Assembly: GCA_015179025.1 (NCBI GenBank)
Contig: WHUX01000016.1
Location: forward strand, 62,001 to 126,000
Reading direction: 5' to 3'
From: Terfezia claveryi
Taxonomy: Eukaryota; Ascomycota; Pezizomycetes; Pezizales; Pezizaceae
DNA length: 64,000 nt
Numbering within the stretch: the first letter of the stretch is position 1; every line of letters begins with the position of its first letter. The position numbers were made by a program, and so were the translations under genes. Below are positions 48,696 through 61,088 of the stretch, piece by piece. The notes under the pieces are model-generated. The model did no database searches. It was not told where the DNA came from and saw nothing but the letters and a program-made list of their open reading frames with translations.

Positions 48696-49302
48696 TCCTA
48701 ATATACGCCGTTACTGTATAAATCGTGGGGCATCGGAACTCCGAAGATAAATTGACTCCATACTAGCAGGTTTAGGGATTAGTTTGGAGCATAGAATTCC
48801 CAACTGTCGGATCTGCAACTATGTACTCCGTAGTCCGAGCGAGATACTATTTATGGTGTTCTGATCAACTTCAATAAGACCATTTGTGGCGTACTCCGTA
48901 CTCCGGTACCTATCTATGGTTGACATGCGCGCCTAGGTAGCTAGGTAGTCCTCCTGAAATAACGTTCTCCTCCGCGCCTTCATGTCGAAAGGAAAGGATG
49001 CTCTTAACATTGATATCTAGGTAGGTAAAGTTTGTTGGCTTGAATGAAAGCAGGACCTTATCCCTAGATCAACCAGACTAATCCCTGGATTGGTTAGATT
49101 ACCACAATGGGCTCGCAATTCCTCATCTCATTGGACGGGGGCTTGAGACTGGGATGCCAAATCGGGCCAGTGTGATGAATGTAGGTAGACTGATCTCTTC
49201 CTTAGCGTCGCCCCTATGTAGACCTCTGGGCTCTGGGGTCTTATCTCGAGGGATTCCTTTTCCTTTCGGCGAGCGAATATTCGTTCAACACATGGGGGTC
49301 TG

Positions 49303-49333
<31 letters not shown>

Positions 49334-49805
49334 AGATCCGGAACACCTGTCCTACAGCTGTCGCCATGAGAAGTCGAGACGAACTAAGGTAGTTCCTGTC
49401 GCTTCATCCATGCCCTGCATGCGTGCATCTGGACCGTCTGTGCTTAATTTCCTTTTGGCCCCAGCTGCAAGGGGTTGTGCGAGCAAGTGTCAGGGCAGGC
49501 CATGAGTTGAAAGCACATTTGCGGAAACGAGATTGTGGGGTGGGGGATTTTGTTTGGTTTGCTCACGTACCTGGCTTAGCGGCCAGTTATCATCCGGGAC
49601 AGGGGGCCGCGAGAGGGGGGATCTCTGATGCGCAGGCGAGGTGGATGGATTGCACTTCAGCCTTTAAGGGCCTGTTTCTCCCAACCTCTCTTCTATCCAA
49701 CTTTTCAACGAGGGTTGGAAGAATTTTGATCTCTGTTTCTGCCGCAGTGTGACCAGTTGCTGAACGATTGTTGTGATTATTCGAATTATCCTACAGATAG
49801 GCAAA
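48696..49805. other. Intergenic spacer and upstream region of the next gene
   Basis: It contains GTACTCCGTACTCCGGTACC near 48893 and CCTAGGTAGCTAGGTAG near 48931, motifs common in ascomycete spacers, and an A24 homopolymer at about 49308-49331. No supported gene; 49423-49752 is an open frame without features. Confidence 0.45.
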
Positions 49806-51396
49806 ATGTCTCTCGCACGGCGCCAAATACCCTCACGACTTTCATTGGTAAGTGGGAGTAAACGCTTGATATGCGAGGGCACTGATGGCTTATGTGACCT
49901 TCCGTATATAGAATACCCCTTCGACACCGAATTTCAGAGACAGCCGGTGTACTACACCAGAGCGCGAGGTTATCAGAGCACTATCCCCCACGACAGAGAG
50001 AGAGCTGCGGCGGTCATGTTCTGCGGTGGTCCTTGCTCTTGCCTCACCACGGGTATCGACGATTCCTGAGCGGGCGCTGCCGACACCCGCGTTCCCGAAA
50101 CAGCAGACCTTCCAAGGGCGAAGACAGTCACAGACGCAGCCACAACCGCCAGTACCGCAGACGCAGCCATGGTCCCAGTTTGACTTCAAGTTGAGTGCGG
50201 AGGGGTCCACATCCTCTCACAGCCTTTCATCAATCATCGGTTCGACATTTACATTTTCTCGAACATCGTCAGAGATGGGAACCTCATCTTGGAGTCCAAC
50301 AACAACTAACCAGTCGAAGTCGAGCGACGGGGACCAATTTTTCCATGCGCAGACAGCCGACCTTACTGTGTTACCACCCATGCCACAGAAACCAATGCCT
50401 GGTTCCCCACCACCACGGTACGCATTTGCAAAAACTGCCACTGCACGGAAAATGAGTCTCAATTACAACCAGATCAATCCCCGGGCAAGTAGCATCGTGA
50501 CTGTAGCAGCTGAACAGCGGGGGGAAACCCCTCCAGTCTTGGTGCGCCCAACTATGATCAACGTACCAAGACCTAGGACCTCGTCTGGAATTCCAGGTAG
50601 CCCAAGGTTTCGAAATAGCTCTGTACCTCCAAGCCTGGACGGGAGTACCAAATCTAGGAGCGATAGTCAGGCAAACGTGAGTGTCTCGGGACTTGGATTA
50701 GGGTTAAACTTGGAAGTACAAACTGCAAGGGCCAATGCCGTTGGAAGCTCACCACTTGCGACACCAACCACACTCGATAATGCTTCAGGCCAGTCTCCAG
50801 TTATAGTGAAAATCCCCAGTTGTACATCGCTGAGGCGCGAGTCTCATCACATTCGATCAGTAACCTCAACCCCGCTTCTGAGCAATCCTCGATCCTCCGC
50901 GTCTAACCCACCGAAAGGATTGACACGCCGTAGAACTGACATGGACCCTCCTACCAATCCCAGAAAATTCTCACTCTTTCCATGCCAGGACGTCACTCCT
51001 GTGATGATAAAGGACACACTACCAGTCCTTTACAGTTCACCGGCACGTAGTGTGACCAGTCGCCAAATGAGCATATCTAGTATTGGGCGTCCAAGGACAT
51101 CAGGGGTTGCTGAAATTTCGAAACCAAGTACGGACAGTTGGGATAGGCCATTACCTCCTCTACCTGCTGTGTCTGATGCAACCAGGAAACCTGGGAAGAG
51201 TAAAAAGGGTGGAAAAGAGAAAGGAGAGAAAACAACCTTTAAAAGTCTCCGCAAGCAGGTCCTTTCCAGCTTTCAGAACTTTTCCGGGTCACTGAAATTA
51301 AAATCGTCCACCACTTCAAGGGACAAAAGTGGGTCAAGAAAGGGTGCTGGTACACATGATGAGATGCCTCATGTAGGAATCGGCGTGGCAGCATGA
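49806..51396 (+). CDS. Ser/Thr/Pro-rich, mostly disordered protein, 508 aa
   Basis: Exon 1 (49806-49847, MSLARRQIPSRLSL) and exon 2 (49912-51396) are joined in phase 0 across a 64-nt GTAAGT..TATAG intron. Without this exon no ATG precedes the long frame. No family recognised. A single short hydrophobic run (CSAVVLALA, about residue 48-56) is too short for a confident membrane segment. The rest is rich in Ser, Pro and Thr, with TSS and PPP clusters and many basic phospho-site-like motifs (RRESHH, RKFSLF, RQMSIS). The C-terminus has a Lys-rich block (KSKKGGKEKGEK) then FKSLRKQVLSSFQNFSGSLK, possibly an amphipathic membrane- or partner-binding helix. It may be a regulatory or scaffold protein; that is inference. 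Confidence 0.75.
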
Positions 51397-54152
51397 GATG
51401 GCAAATTTCAAATATCTGTTGGCGTAGAATGTGATTTTGGTTCCGGCGTTGTTTTTTGTTGATTGGGTTGCGTGCATGCTCCTGCATGGCATCACATTGA
51501 TTTTGTTTTCACGCGATGAGCGGTTCGGTTTTCTTTGTTATTTTCTAGCGGTGTATTAAGTGTAAATGTATATTATCGACAGTTTGGTCACAGAACTCCA
51601 GTATGGTGCCTGGAGGCTCGATTGATGCTAGATTGTAATTGGCATCGTGGATTTGTAAATGTCTATATGACCGGTTCAATTTACTGCTAATTATGTATGA
51701 ATAAGTAGTACAGCAGGGCATGGATATACAGAAGCTTATGGACTGAACCCCCTATGCTTGACGGGATCTTGCACTTTGCTCGTATTGAAACCGTTGGAGG
51801 AATCTCAATGTTCTTTAGTTTCAATTCAGTTGGTCTACGGTAATTTGAATCCTCGAGCTCATCTGTCTGCGTATGCACTTCGTACCTTCCACCAGTACAA
51901 GAGTATAATGCATCTTGATTCACTCGTGATAGCGTTTGTTACATCTACAATGATAGGAGAGGCTACTAAGTAGGCTATAGCCTTCAAAACGCAAAAAAAA
52001 AAAAAAAAAAGGAACAGAGCTGTAGTGCTATCACGAATCGCTAGTTCTTGGCCTTGAGACCGCTCAACTCATGTTAACGCCACGTGTGTATGGCGAGAGT
52101 GTTCATATGAAACCTGCCCCTCAGGGCTCCTATGTTTATGATAGAACGCGCGGCATGCCTAGGGTTGTGTACTTTAGCAATGATGACGCCTGCTCATGTA
52201 CTTGACGATGTCATATTTTATGAAACCTAGGACTTGATATCAAGGACTGATTCCACTGATTGAAATAACGTCATTTGAGTTCGATTGCCCGATCCCCTAG
52301 AAAAGAGTTCGATATATCAATAGCAATAGTGGAAGACCGTATAGACGAAAAGGGGGGTGGGGCACGATGTCATCGGTCATGCGTGGGGTAGTGGTGCCTG
52401 GTGTTTGGCTTTGGGGAGTTGTATCGCCACGTTGAGCTGGAGAAAAATACTTTTCAGGCTTCTGAGGTCATCAAACAGAAAAAAATTCCTAGTGATGTTT
52501 AGCACTTCTATGAGGGATATATTTCCTACCCGTATGTCAAAGAATATGGCGCTGCGTGAGAGGGTTAGTAGCGTAGAGCGGACGGCCATTTTTGCGGGCT
52601 ATAACACCTACTACTGTATACTTATCTATGCCTGTCACCACGGGTATATGTATAATGACGTTATGTTGAAACGTGAGTTGTGGCTAGCACCAACATGGGC
52701 CGGACCGCAAAGATCAACGCTTAAGCACAATTCTAATACTTTTTGAACTCGAACTAACTGGTTCCACCTATACCTGCCAAGCAAGTCATGCTATGCACAA
52801 TGACTACACCTGCACAAAACATATAAGGCCGTATGCCGATCTTTCAAATAATAAGGAATTAATGAGGAATTGTCACTACTCGAGGTATCTGTATATAGGA
52901 CACCTGGACTCCATTAGTTTCAGCCGCGCAAACCAAAGCTTGCGTAATCATGCGGCTGAAATGGGGGAAACTTTAGCTGTTGTGCAAAAAATCAAACAAC
53001 TTTGATTGGAACCTTCTTCACGTCTGGTGCACATGGGGACACTACTCATTCCACTTCAGTGTCAGTGACGATCTCTCCTCCCACTCTGCTTCTAATGCCC
53101 TCGTCCTTTCCCCCAAACCCCAATGAGTACTATCCATCATCTTTTCCTTCTAGTACTCTGCCTGCTATGTCCCTAATAGCTTACTCATACCTCATACGTG
53201 TTGTCCTAGGCTCCAGTTGGAAAGCCTGACCCATTTACAAACCTCTCCTGAGGGAACTGAGGGAACTTACCAGCATGTTCTTACTGATGCAAAATTGTGT
53301 CGTCATGAAGGTACTACGTCGGGAGAATAATACACAGACAGATGCATGATGCATTGTAAAGTTTAAGTCGGTTTGTCCGCTTTCTTGATTCACTATACTC
53401 TCTCATCAACACATTCACTGGCCCTCTTTCATTATATTTACTACCTAGAGACCATGGTGAACTGAGGTGGTAGTTGGGAACTGCAGCTGCAGCGTGTGCC
53501 ACACCTGCTATGGGAAGCGCTGAAATTTTCCCCATCCCCTTGCTATGTGGCACCATGTTACCCCGGGACTTTTGCTATACCCTAGGTCTCTCCTAAGGTA
53601 GGAGCCTAGCACACATAAACCCAAGGGCAAATGTAAGTGGTCCCTGCATTTTATGGGGGACCTCATCGGCTCCGGTATTCCAATGCCATCACTGTGGGGG
53701 CAATTTCCCGCCTGTTGCTCTCCATCCAAAGCTGATGCCAGCGGAAGCAGCTTAGGACCCATGCCCATAGCGTGCTCCTCTGTGTATCAGATGGGAACGA
53801 TTTCGTCTGCAACTCGGAAAATTACCAACTCTAGTCTTGTCATATATATATATATATTCATTACCATGGCCATGCTCCTCTTGCATTATATACGAGCTCG
53901 AGCCTTCAATACACCAGCAGCCTCCTTCATCAAATCATAACCTAACCCTCATCAACCTTATCATAGATTTGTTCCAAGCCATCGATCTACCCTTTTCTGT
54001 TAATTCTGGCACTCCACGGCTGGCACCCGCCATTCATTCTCATTCGAGGCTAGGCAGCGTTCACCTCATTTGCTCTTCGACGGCCCACTATCCTTCCGGG
54101 GGCATCTCTCTTTACAATACGGTCTTTATTGATCTACAGCAAAGCCAGTACG
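51397..54152. other. Gene-free spacer
   Basis: 2.7 kb. It holds the 3' region of the disordered-protein gene, an A18 tract near 51992-52009 and several feature-less short ORFs. A TATATATATATATAT tract lies near 53841-53855, upstream of the small gene at 54153, and might include its promoter. Confidence 0.45.
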
Positions 54153-54630
54153 ATGACTTGCGCGGCTGAACTCCCCTCCACCCCTGAGGATGTCACAGTA
54201 AACATACTTTTGGAAGTCATCGACGTTGAGATCGATGTTGACGTTGACGTTGACATCGATGTTGCAAGTGAAGGGTCACAAATAAGTAATCCGTATGTAC
54301 CCTACAGCTGATTCCATTCCCTTGGCATATGCAATTCGGCGGTGGTTGCTAACGTCGAAGTCACTTTGGTGCAGGATCTTCGTCTCTGACATAGATCTTA
54401 CACAATACTGCATGGACTTCTTACGTCAGGAGATGCATGTCCTCTCTCCTCTAGAGCGATTCATATCCTACAGATGCCGCAGGGAGGCCCTATTTGCCAA
54501 TGCGGGTTCTGAAACTCGCCCACAACGCAAGGGAAGATCCAGAGTGGGCAAAAAACGGAAGGGAAGAAGGAGCAGCGTGAGGGCTCAAAGCGGATCTGTT
54601 TGTGGCACATCTACGAGCAACTGTAGTTGA
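54153..54630 (+). CDS. Small two-exon hypothetical protein, 131 aa
   Basis: Exon 1 (54153-54292) and exon 2 (54375-54630) are joined across an 82-nt intron with GTATGT donor, GCTAACG branch and GTGCAG acceptor; 396 nt in total. The junction reads ISNPIFVSDIDLTQYCMDFL without a break, in contrast to the unspliced frame. The first half is acidic, with a (DV)n run from GACGTT-like repeats; the second half is strongly basic at the end (RKGRSRVGKKRKGRRSSV), resembling a nuclear localisation signal. No family recognised. Well-formed splice signals are the main support. Confidence 0.5.
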
Positions 54631-56679
54631 ACGTTCCCTACCCTGGTTTTGTTGACTACCAGCTGGTCTGGTTGGCTTTGTGTTTCCTTGTAATTGTTTT
54701 GGGTTTGAGCACAACAGATTGCATCATATGGCTTGATGTCCATACCATGTATATCATTGATGGAAGTTTCTCTGACTTGTATGTATATGTCTAGTTCTTG
54801 ATGGCCTGTCTCGCTTCTAGCTATACTTATCATATAGCTAGAAACGAGATCTAGACAGGCGTATAATTTGTCTTGTATGTTTAATTAGTGGAATTTATGC
54901 ATAATAGTCTTACTTTAAACTTGCATTGATATTCCATGATGAAAGTGAACCAGAACTAGAGAAGAAAATTGGGCATGTGGCTCTCCTGCTAGAAAATGTC
55001 GGACGTATATAGTGATTAGACTTTTGGTATGTACTACCACCGGGCTAACATTAGAGAGACTAGGGGTGATATATGTCGATATGTGGGATCAGGGAAAAGG
55101 TGGTGAGGTGTATCAGGGGATAAAAAGGGAAGTATAAGAATAACGCATCGAAAGGAGAAAGTTGAGAAGAGGAAAAGACGAGAAGAGGGAAGGCAGAGGA
55201 AATCTGGGCGGGCAAGGGCCGGGCAAGATGGCCATGATATGCAGAGAATCTAGTACTACAAAGTGATCCACAAGGGGGTGCATAGAGTATGAGGATTAGC
55301 TTTAGAAAGATGCGCGGGATAAAGAACGAAGAGGAGGAAGTACAAAGGAAGTACTTATGTCTTGTGCCAAGCCCCTCTTACTGTCAGCGAAAGGGTGGGG
55401 GCGAGGAGTGTTGATGCGTAGAGAGGTTTTTGAGAGAATGCAAAAGTGTGGTCTGGATTCAGCCAAGGAGAGAACCTTCGGACTACTGTCCGAGAGGGAG
55501 AGCTGACGCCGACAGTACATGGGCAGACGCTTAAGTGACTGCAGCTGAATGCTGCCTTGTTTCTACTGGCTTTCCCTTGAGGATGTTTCAATTACAACAA
55601 GGCTATGCTAAGTAGTTTATGCTGTATGGGTTGTGTTCGTGGAAGTTGTGAGTCTGCCCAGTAGTATTAGCAGGCATTGTGTTATCAAGTAACCGTAGCC
55701 GAAATCAATTGTAGCCTGAGCTCTCCAAGGCTAGTTATGTTTCCCGAGCATAGGGTAGGTAGTGGGGCTCCCTAAATAACTACCTACTTCCTTGCTTCGT
55801 AATCGAATGATATCGCAAACTATCAACGTACCGTAACGTTAACAACATTGACTATCTATGGCCATATTCCACTCTGCACAAACTTATGAGTGCAAAGTGG
55901 CACAATCTTGTGGTGGCTCTTGTGGGTTCCCGAAGTCAGGGTAACTTCTACGCACTTCGTTTTAGAACGATACTTTCTCTGTTGATATGCATGGATAACA
56001 AACTAGATTTTTTCTCCACCCCCCCAAATATCTATGGGACAGTCTACATCTCCCAAGGAACAATGAAGCACTCTGCTTGAATCTCATACAATATTCTGAA
56101 ATTGAAAACTGAAGGTTTTCTCTGAGCAGATCTATTAAATGGCTAGAAAATCTCTGGTTAGTTTTGGATATTAGGTGTGTAACCTAGTATGTATTAGGAA
56201 GCACCTCAGAGGCTCCCATCAGAAATGGGTCCTCAAGGTCTCTTTATATTGTGTCCACCCTACCCTGGCTTGCATTCATCTAACCCCCAGCTCCTTTCCA
56301 TAAGACTCAGCTCTAAAAATGATGTATTGGTGTTTCAGTGATCGGTAAGGAGGCTGTAATATTCTATCATAACTGGCTGCTGTCGTACTGAGCGAAGATA
56401 AGTAGACTCGTAGTCTGGTTGGCACTATTTTTCATTGGCCAAGACTTATTACAATAAGTTCTAGTCTCATACGTCAGGACTGGAGAATTGTCTTCCAGAA
56501 ATTAAGGACTGATACATCTATTATTCAATCAACATCCAAGTACTGATACAACCAAAAACATGATACAAACGCCGGAAAGATATTGAGACAGTTAAGCTGC
56601 GCTTCCTACCAACGCCCAACGTTGTAATATACAAACTGTGTATTTTCGAGCCCCTTCACATGTACACTCCCCGAACTGC
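54631..56679. other. Gene-free spacer
   Basis: 2 kb without a supported gene. A short imperfect inverted pair (TAGCTATACTTATCATATAGCTA) is near 54818-54840. 55080-55260 is purine-rich. At 56412-56425 AGTCTGGTTGGCAC occurs again. The end is the 3' flank of Nur1. Confidence 0.45.
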
Positions 56680-58503
56680 CTAACCTTTCGGCGTACCAAA
56701 CGCTCCCATCCCCAAACTAGCGCCATAACTTGAGGTTCTCGCCCGACTCTTGACAGGACTACTCATCTTACTAGGGGACAAGCTTCTGCTATTTTCGACA
56801 GCCATATTCACTAGTCCGTTCATACCTACACTATTTGGGTTTATAAGCCCACTTATGAATGTCGGTCGTCTAGGGGTACCGATATCCCTTCTACTCGCTC
56901 TATCTTGTGTCCTTGCGGTCTTCTCAGGAGGTGCGGCTCGGCTGAACACATGGTCATCCAGTCCTCGTCTCTTTGGCTGCAAGGTAGGAGTATTCAAGAT
57001 GACATTATTCGTTCGGAGTGGTTCTGAGTTGGAAGAAACCTGCTTGTCCGCATCGTCCTCAATGTCAGGATAGATAGTTGTGAATGCGTCTATGCCCCTT
57101 TTTATTCGATTTTGTTGCTGCTGCTGCTGTTGTTGCTGCCCCTCATAGTTTCTCTCTTGAACACCAGATATACTCGTACCAGAAGCAGCAGCTCCAGAAG
57201 TTTTGTTGGAACCGAATCGGCCACGCCTGCCTGCCCATTCTGATTTAGTAGGTGTCTCCTCCTCTGTCTTGAATCGGTTGGATAATTGTGCAGTGCTATG
57301 ATACTGGTTCTGCTCTCTGCGTAGCTGATTCTCGATTTGTGGTGTTGCTGCAAACCCCGAAGTGGCAGAGTAGGCACAATTTGTTGTGTACTCCGAATAG
57401 TTTGGATTGGCATGAGTAATAAACCCTTGCCTATTGTACTGTGGAGTGTAAACCTCGACACTGGCTTCGAAATGGTCGTCCTTGGTTTGGGTAGCAACGT
57501 CCCACTTGAGGGTGCTGAGTCTGGGGTGCACGTATTTACTGTCGTACTCGCGCAAAACTTCTCTCTGAACCAGTGCTCGGTCTTTCATCTGCTGGGTGAA
57601 TGATGAAGCAAGCCATCCAAGCTGGATAGAAAGTAGAGCCTCGATGAAGAGGGCTGTGAGGTATGTTTTGGTACCACTGGTGGAGTTGGGGAAAAGATAA
57701 TTACTGGAGACAGTGACAGGTAACATCAGGAAGTAGATTGCGCAATGGGCTGGGGAGAAAAGGCTGAAAATTCTGAGGGAAATCGGAGTAGGATCCCATA
57801 CGGAGACCTCCCACACATCTGTGGCGGGAGTGTATTTCCGATGATGACCTTTGGATGGCGAAAGTAGCGTGGTAAGTCCGCTGGCGGAGGGCGAGGAGTC
57901 GACAGGGACACGACGGGCGTTTGGGGTGCGTGGTACAATCTATTTTCTTAGTTGATCTGCGTTCATTGGAACATGTGTACTGGGATGGAATACCTCAATG
58001 TTTGATTCAAACATCCTATACTTCTTCTTCTTTGTGAAGCACATCACAGAATTAACGGCACTGATTACTGCCAGGAACCACGATAAATACCGTAACTGTG
58101 TCCCCCAGTATACTCCGAGTAAGCTCTCTATCCCATCAAACCGCATAGGATAATAGCCTCCGGGAAATGGTGCACATGAAGAGGGTAAAGTTTCTGGGTT
58201 ATCAGCACATACAAAATACCCTGAATTTCTAAAAGACCCCCCCCATCCTCTACCGTAAGTTTTCCCAGATGTTGATTTAATTAGGACATCTTCCCAGCCC
58301 TCGTAGGCTCCGTTCGAGCAGTTGACGCGAGCGAGGAATAGCAAGATGTTGAGCGCGATCCCCAACGGAGTTGAGGTAGTCGATTGTACACCGTCCCAGT
58401 CATAACTCTCAATATAGGTGTAGAGATCGAGGGCGTGATCAAGAGGGTTGAGGAAGGAAAGAATTCGATCACGGACGCTTTGTCGACGAATAAGGCGTGG
58501 CAT
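56680..58503 (-). CDS. NUR1: Nuclear rim protein 1 (Nur1-like), 589 aa
   Basis: Exon 1 (58503-57994, 170 codons) and exon 2 (57939-56680) are joined in phase 0 across a 54-nt GTATTC..AATAG intron with a CAACTAAG branch. The start MPRLIRRQSVRDRILSFLNP, then YDWD and TPLGIALNILLFLARVN, and the junction FESNIEIVPRTPNARRVPVD match the Nur1 family, as do WEVSVWDPTPISLRIFSLFS and EVLREYDSKYVHPR. Four hydrophobic segments lie at about 43-60, 140-157, 213-235 and 245-265. Nur1 is an inner nuclear membrane protein that works with the LEM protein Lem2/Heh1 in rDNA tethering, silencing and perinuclear chromatin. The C-terminal half is disordered, with a short poly-Gln run coded by repeated CAG and CAA. 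The in-frame ATG at 58590 was rejected because the family begins at MPRL. Confidence 0.9.
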
Positions 58504-60427
58504 CCTGAGGTCGGACGGGAAATTCTTCACGGCCCCAGAGAATAATTCATAGACTGCAGATTTGATCCAACCGTTGGTCGAAAGAAACAAGCAGTGAAGA
58601 TAAGGACCAACAGAGTTGAAAGATATGTGACAAGAAAGGAGCCTAAACTTGTGTTTACCAAGCCTGGTTGCTATGGAGATTACCTAATGTAAAGTACATA
58701 CTACACTTACGCAACCAGACTGGCATAAGACTACAACCAAGACTATTAAGCTTGTTTTCAGTGCAGTGATCGTGAAGATTGTTTTTTTCTATAAAAACCC
58801 CTATTATGGTATAAATGCCCCTCAAATAATTCAGATACTTTGTAAGACCCTAGGTAGTGTCGTCTGTGAATTTACATGTAGTTATGCACAGTGGCTTCTT
58901 TCTTCGCGGCCTGCTGTGCCAGCCTCTACTCTTTTTCTCCACAGCTTGATATCAATCTATCTCATCCAGGTGAACGACTCTTTAGTTTCACGATGAGGAA
59001 GTGGGAAAATCAACCCAAACCACTAAGCCATCTCCAAGAATGCCTATAGAAAAACAGCTCGTACCAGTCCTCAACCTGGCTCCTCCGATATCAATGACAA
59101 AAATCCCGTAGTCGGCGAGGCTTGAATATGTATGCGTAGGTAGTAAAACTCACTCTCCTTTTTCTTAAATTACACTGGCTATTCAATACCTACATAGTGG
59201 TTCGGGCATATGAGTCTGTAATCGGTATCTTTCCAGGATTTCTCTAATTCGCATACAATTGGTATGATCAATGACACCCGCAGAACTAGTATCTTGGTTA
59301 CACAAGGCCATCTTTAGCTTACCGCTGGAGCGTACCGTATGTTCTAATTGCCGTGGAGGCCACATTCAATGGGGAGCATTATACTTATGACATCCCTCGG
59401 AAGGTCGAAAAGAGTGAAGGCTAGTGGGATTTAAAACTCAGGTGGCTTTCATGTAAAGCAAGGAAATGAGAGCGGGATTGAGACCAGAAGCGTGGCATCA
59501 AAGGCCATTATACAGTAGAACTTGCCTTCTGCAATGACTCCGCCTTTTGGGTTAAAGAAAACAAGTTATAACATATAAAATTTAGGGGGCGACAGAGTTA
59601 CAAGGGTAATATATTTACAATTCTCCATGGTGCAGTTCCGCGTTTATACTGAATACACAACTACAAGCTAGACTGCTTGATTTCAACCTGGCAGCTCCGT
59701 GCAAATCTTATCGCTAACAGTCCCCTTGGAGGAAGCTCCCTTAAATCAAGAGACTACGTAGATTCGATACCTACCCATTTTACGCACAGCGTTTTCAATA
59801 ACGATCTTTTGTACCACTATCAACGGAGAAAGAAATACTCCTGCCAAGGTCGAAGTCTTGAGATCTCTGTCTGTCCAGTTTGCAGTTACCCTGAAAAGGC
59901 GATCATACATAAGGTACACCTAAATGGTGATAGAACAGAGTATAACAGCAGTCGGCCTATGTATGACTCGCTGGCGGGATTATATTGACTAAAAGCGATG
60001 AAAAACTAGGGAGCGCAAAAGCAGTAGGTCCTGGCTGGGAGCATTGGCATTAAAACTGCCCCTGTGCTGATAAGTGACAAAAATACCTACACTGTACCAA
60101 GCAGTCCATAACTCATAACTTCTCTAGAACTCAGTTTATATCTCATCTTATTCTTCACTAAAGTACCCGTGCATAGCTTAAGATGAATAGTTTTACTCTA
60201 AAGGTAGAACAGAATATTGCCAAAATTCTAGTAGCTCTGGCCACTATGGCCGGTTGATATGTACAAAACTGCTGCGGCAGCTGCGGGGCTACACAATGAT
60301 TCCTTAGTAGGCTTTGAAGATGAAGTTCATGCTTCTACGTGGCTTTCACTTGCACTGGTTACGGCCAGGATGCGCAGAGAAAAGTCTATGAGATTTGAGC
60401 TAGCCTGCAGCCTGACATCAATATGCT
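58504..60427. other. Gene-free spacer
   Basis: About 1.9 kb. It holds the Nur1 upstream region and the Cox23 3' flank. An open frame at 59677-59988 (+) has no features and no codon pattern to support it. Confidence 0.45.
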
Positions 60428-60848
60428 TTAATGCTTCGCAAAGAATCCAGTCCCCTTCTTCCTGTCTTCTTTCCGCTCGTCAATCTACATGGTGCGTAAG
60501 TATTACAGGACAATCAGGTTGTGAAATTGCAAACCTACCCATTTCTTTTTGCAATCCCGATATGCCCTTCACGATTTCATTAGCAACTTCCTGGTGCCCT
60601 ACTCCACACATAATCTGAAGAGCTCACTGGAAATAGTCTGAGCACATTTCTCGGTCCCCAAAGTTTCGGTTCAAGCACTGAATGCTCCTATTCGCGGCGT
60701 CCTGACAAGGATCGTAGTACTCGCTCGCTCCTTTGGAACTGAACTTTCTCTTCACTTTCGCATCTACTGGGTCTTCGCGGTAGGTGGGAGCGGTATAGGC
60801 TACAGAGGGCGTGGGTGTTTTGTCCGTGTATGGGGTGCCCGACGACAT
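60428..60848 (-). CDS. COX23: Cytochrome c oxidase assembly factor Cox23, twin CX9C
   Basis: Three exons, 60848-60628, 60566-60539 (28 nt) and 60484-60428, with 61-nt and 54-nt introns, give 101 residues. Twin CX9C motifs: [11 protein letters not shown], and CSDYFQAYRDC formed across the first intron. This is the CHCH helix pair that is oxidised and trapped in the intermembrane space by Mia40. The sequence [20 protein letters not shown] is characteristic of Cox23 rather than Cox17 or Cox19. Cox23 is needed for complex IV assembly together with copper delivery. The unspliced minus frame runs far upstream of ATG 60848, but that part overlaps the promoter shared with the next gene. Transcription is divergent from the PLP protein, with 240 bp between start codons. 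Confidence 0.95.
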
Positions 60849-61088
60849 GTTTAGGAATGCTGCTGTTGAGTTGAAGATTTGAGGCAGATCAGTCACTACA
60901 CGTGCAACTGTTAGCGGGGTGTAGTATACACGTGACAACGCCAAGTAACTCCACAATACGTTCGGTTGGCACAACACCTCGGAGAGGCACATGGAAGCTG
61001 GCTCGAGATATCCCGGAATTACCAAAAGCAATAAACTTCCCACTACGGTAGCATACATACGGCCACCCACAAAACCAGTACCACCCAC
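60849..61088. promoter_or_regulatory. Shared bidirectional promoter region
   Basis: A 240-bp gap between the divergent starts of Cox23 (-) and the PLP-homeostasis gene (+). It must hold both upstream regions. No clear TATA box is seen; CACGTG-like CACGTGAC near 60930 is the only suggestive site. Confidence 0.45.
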
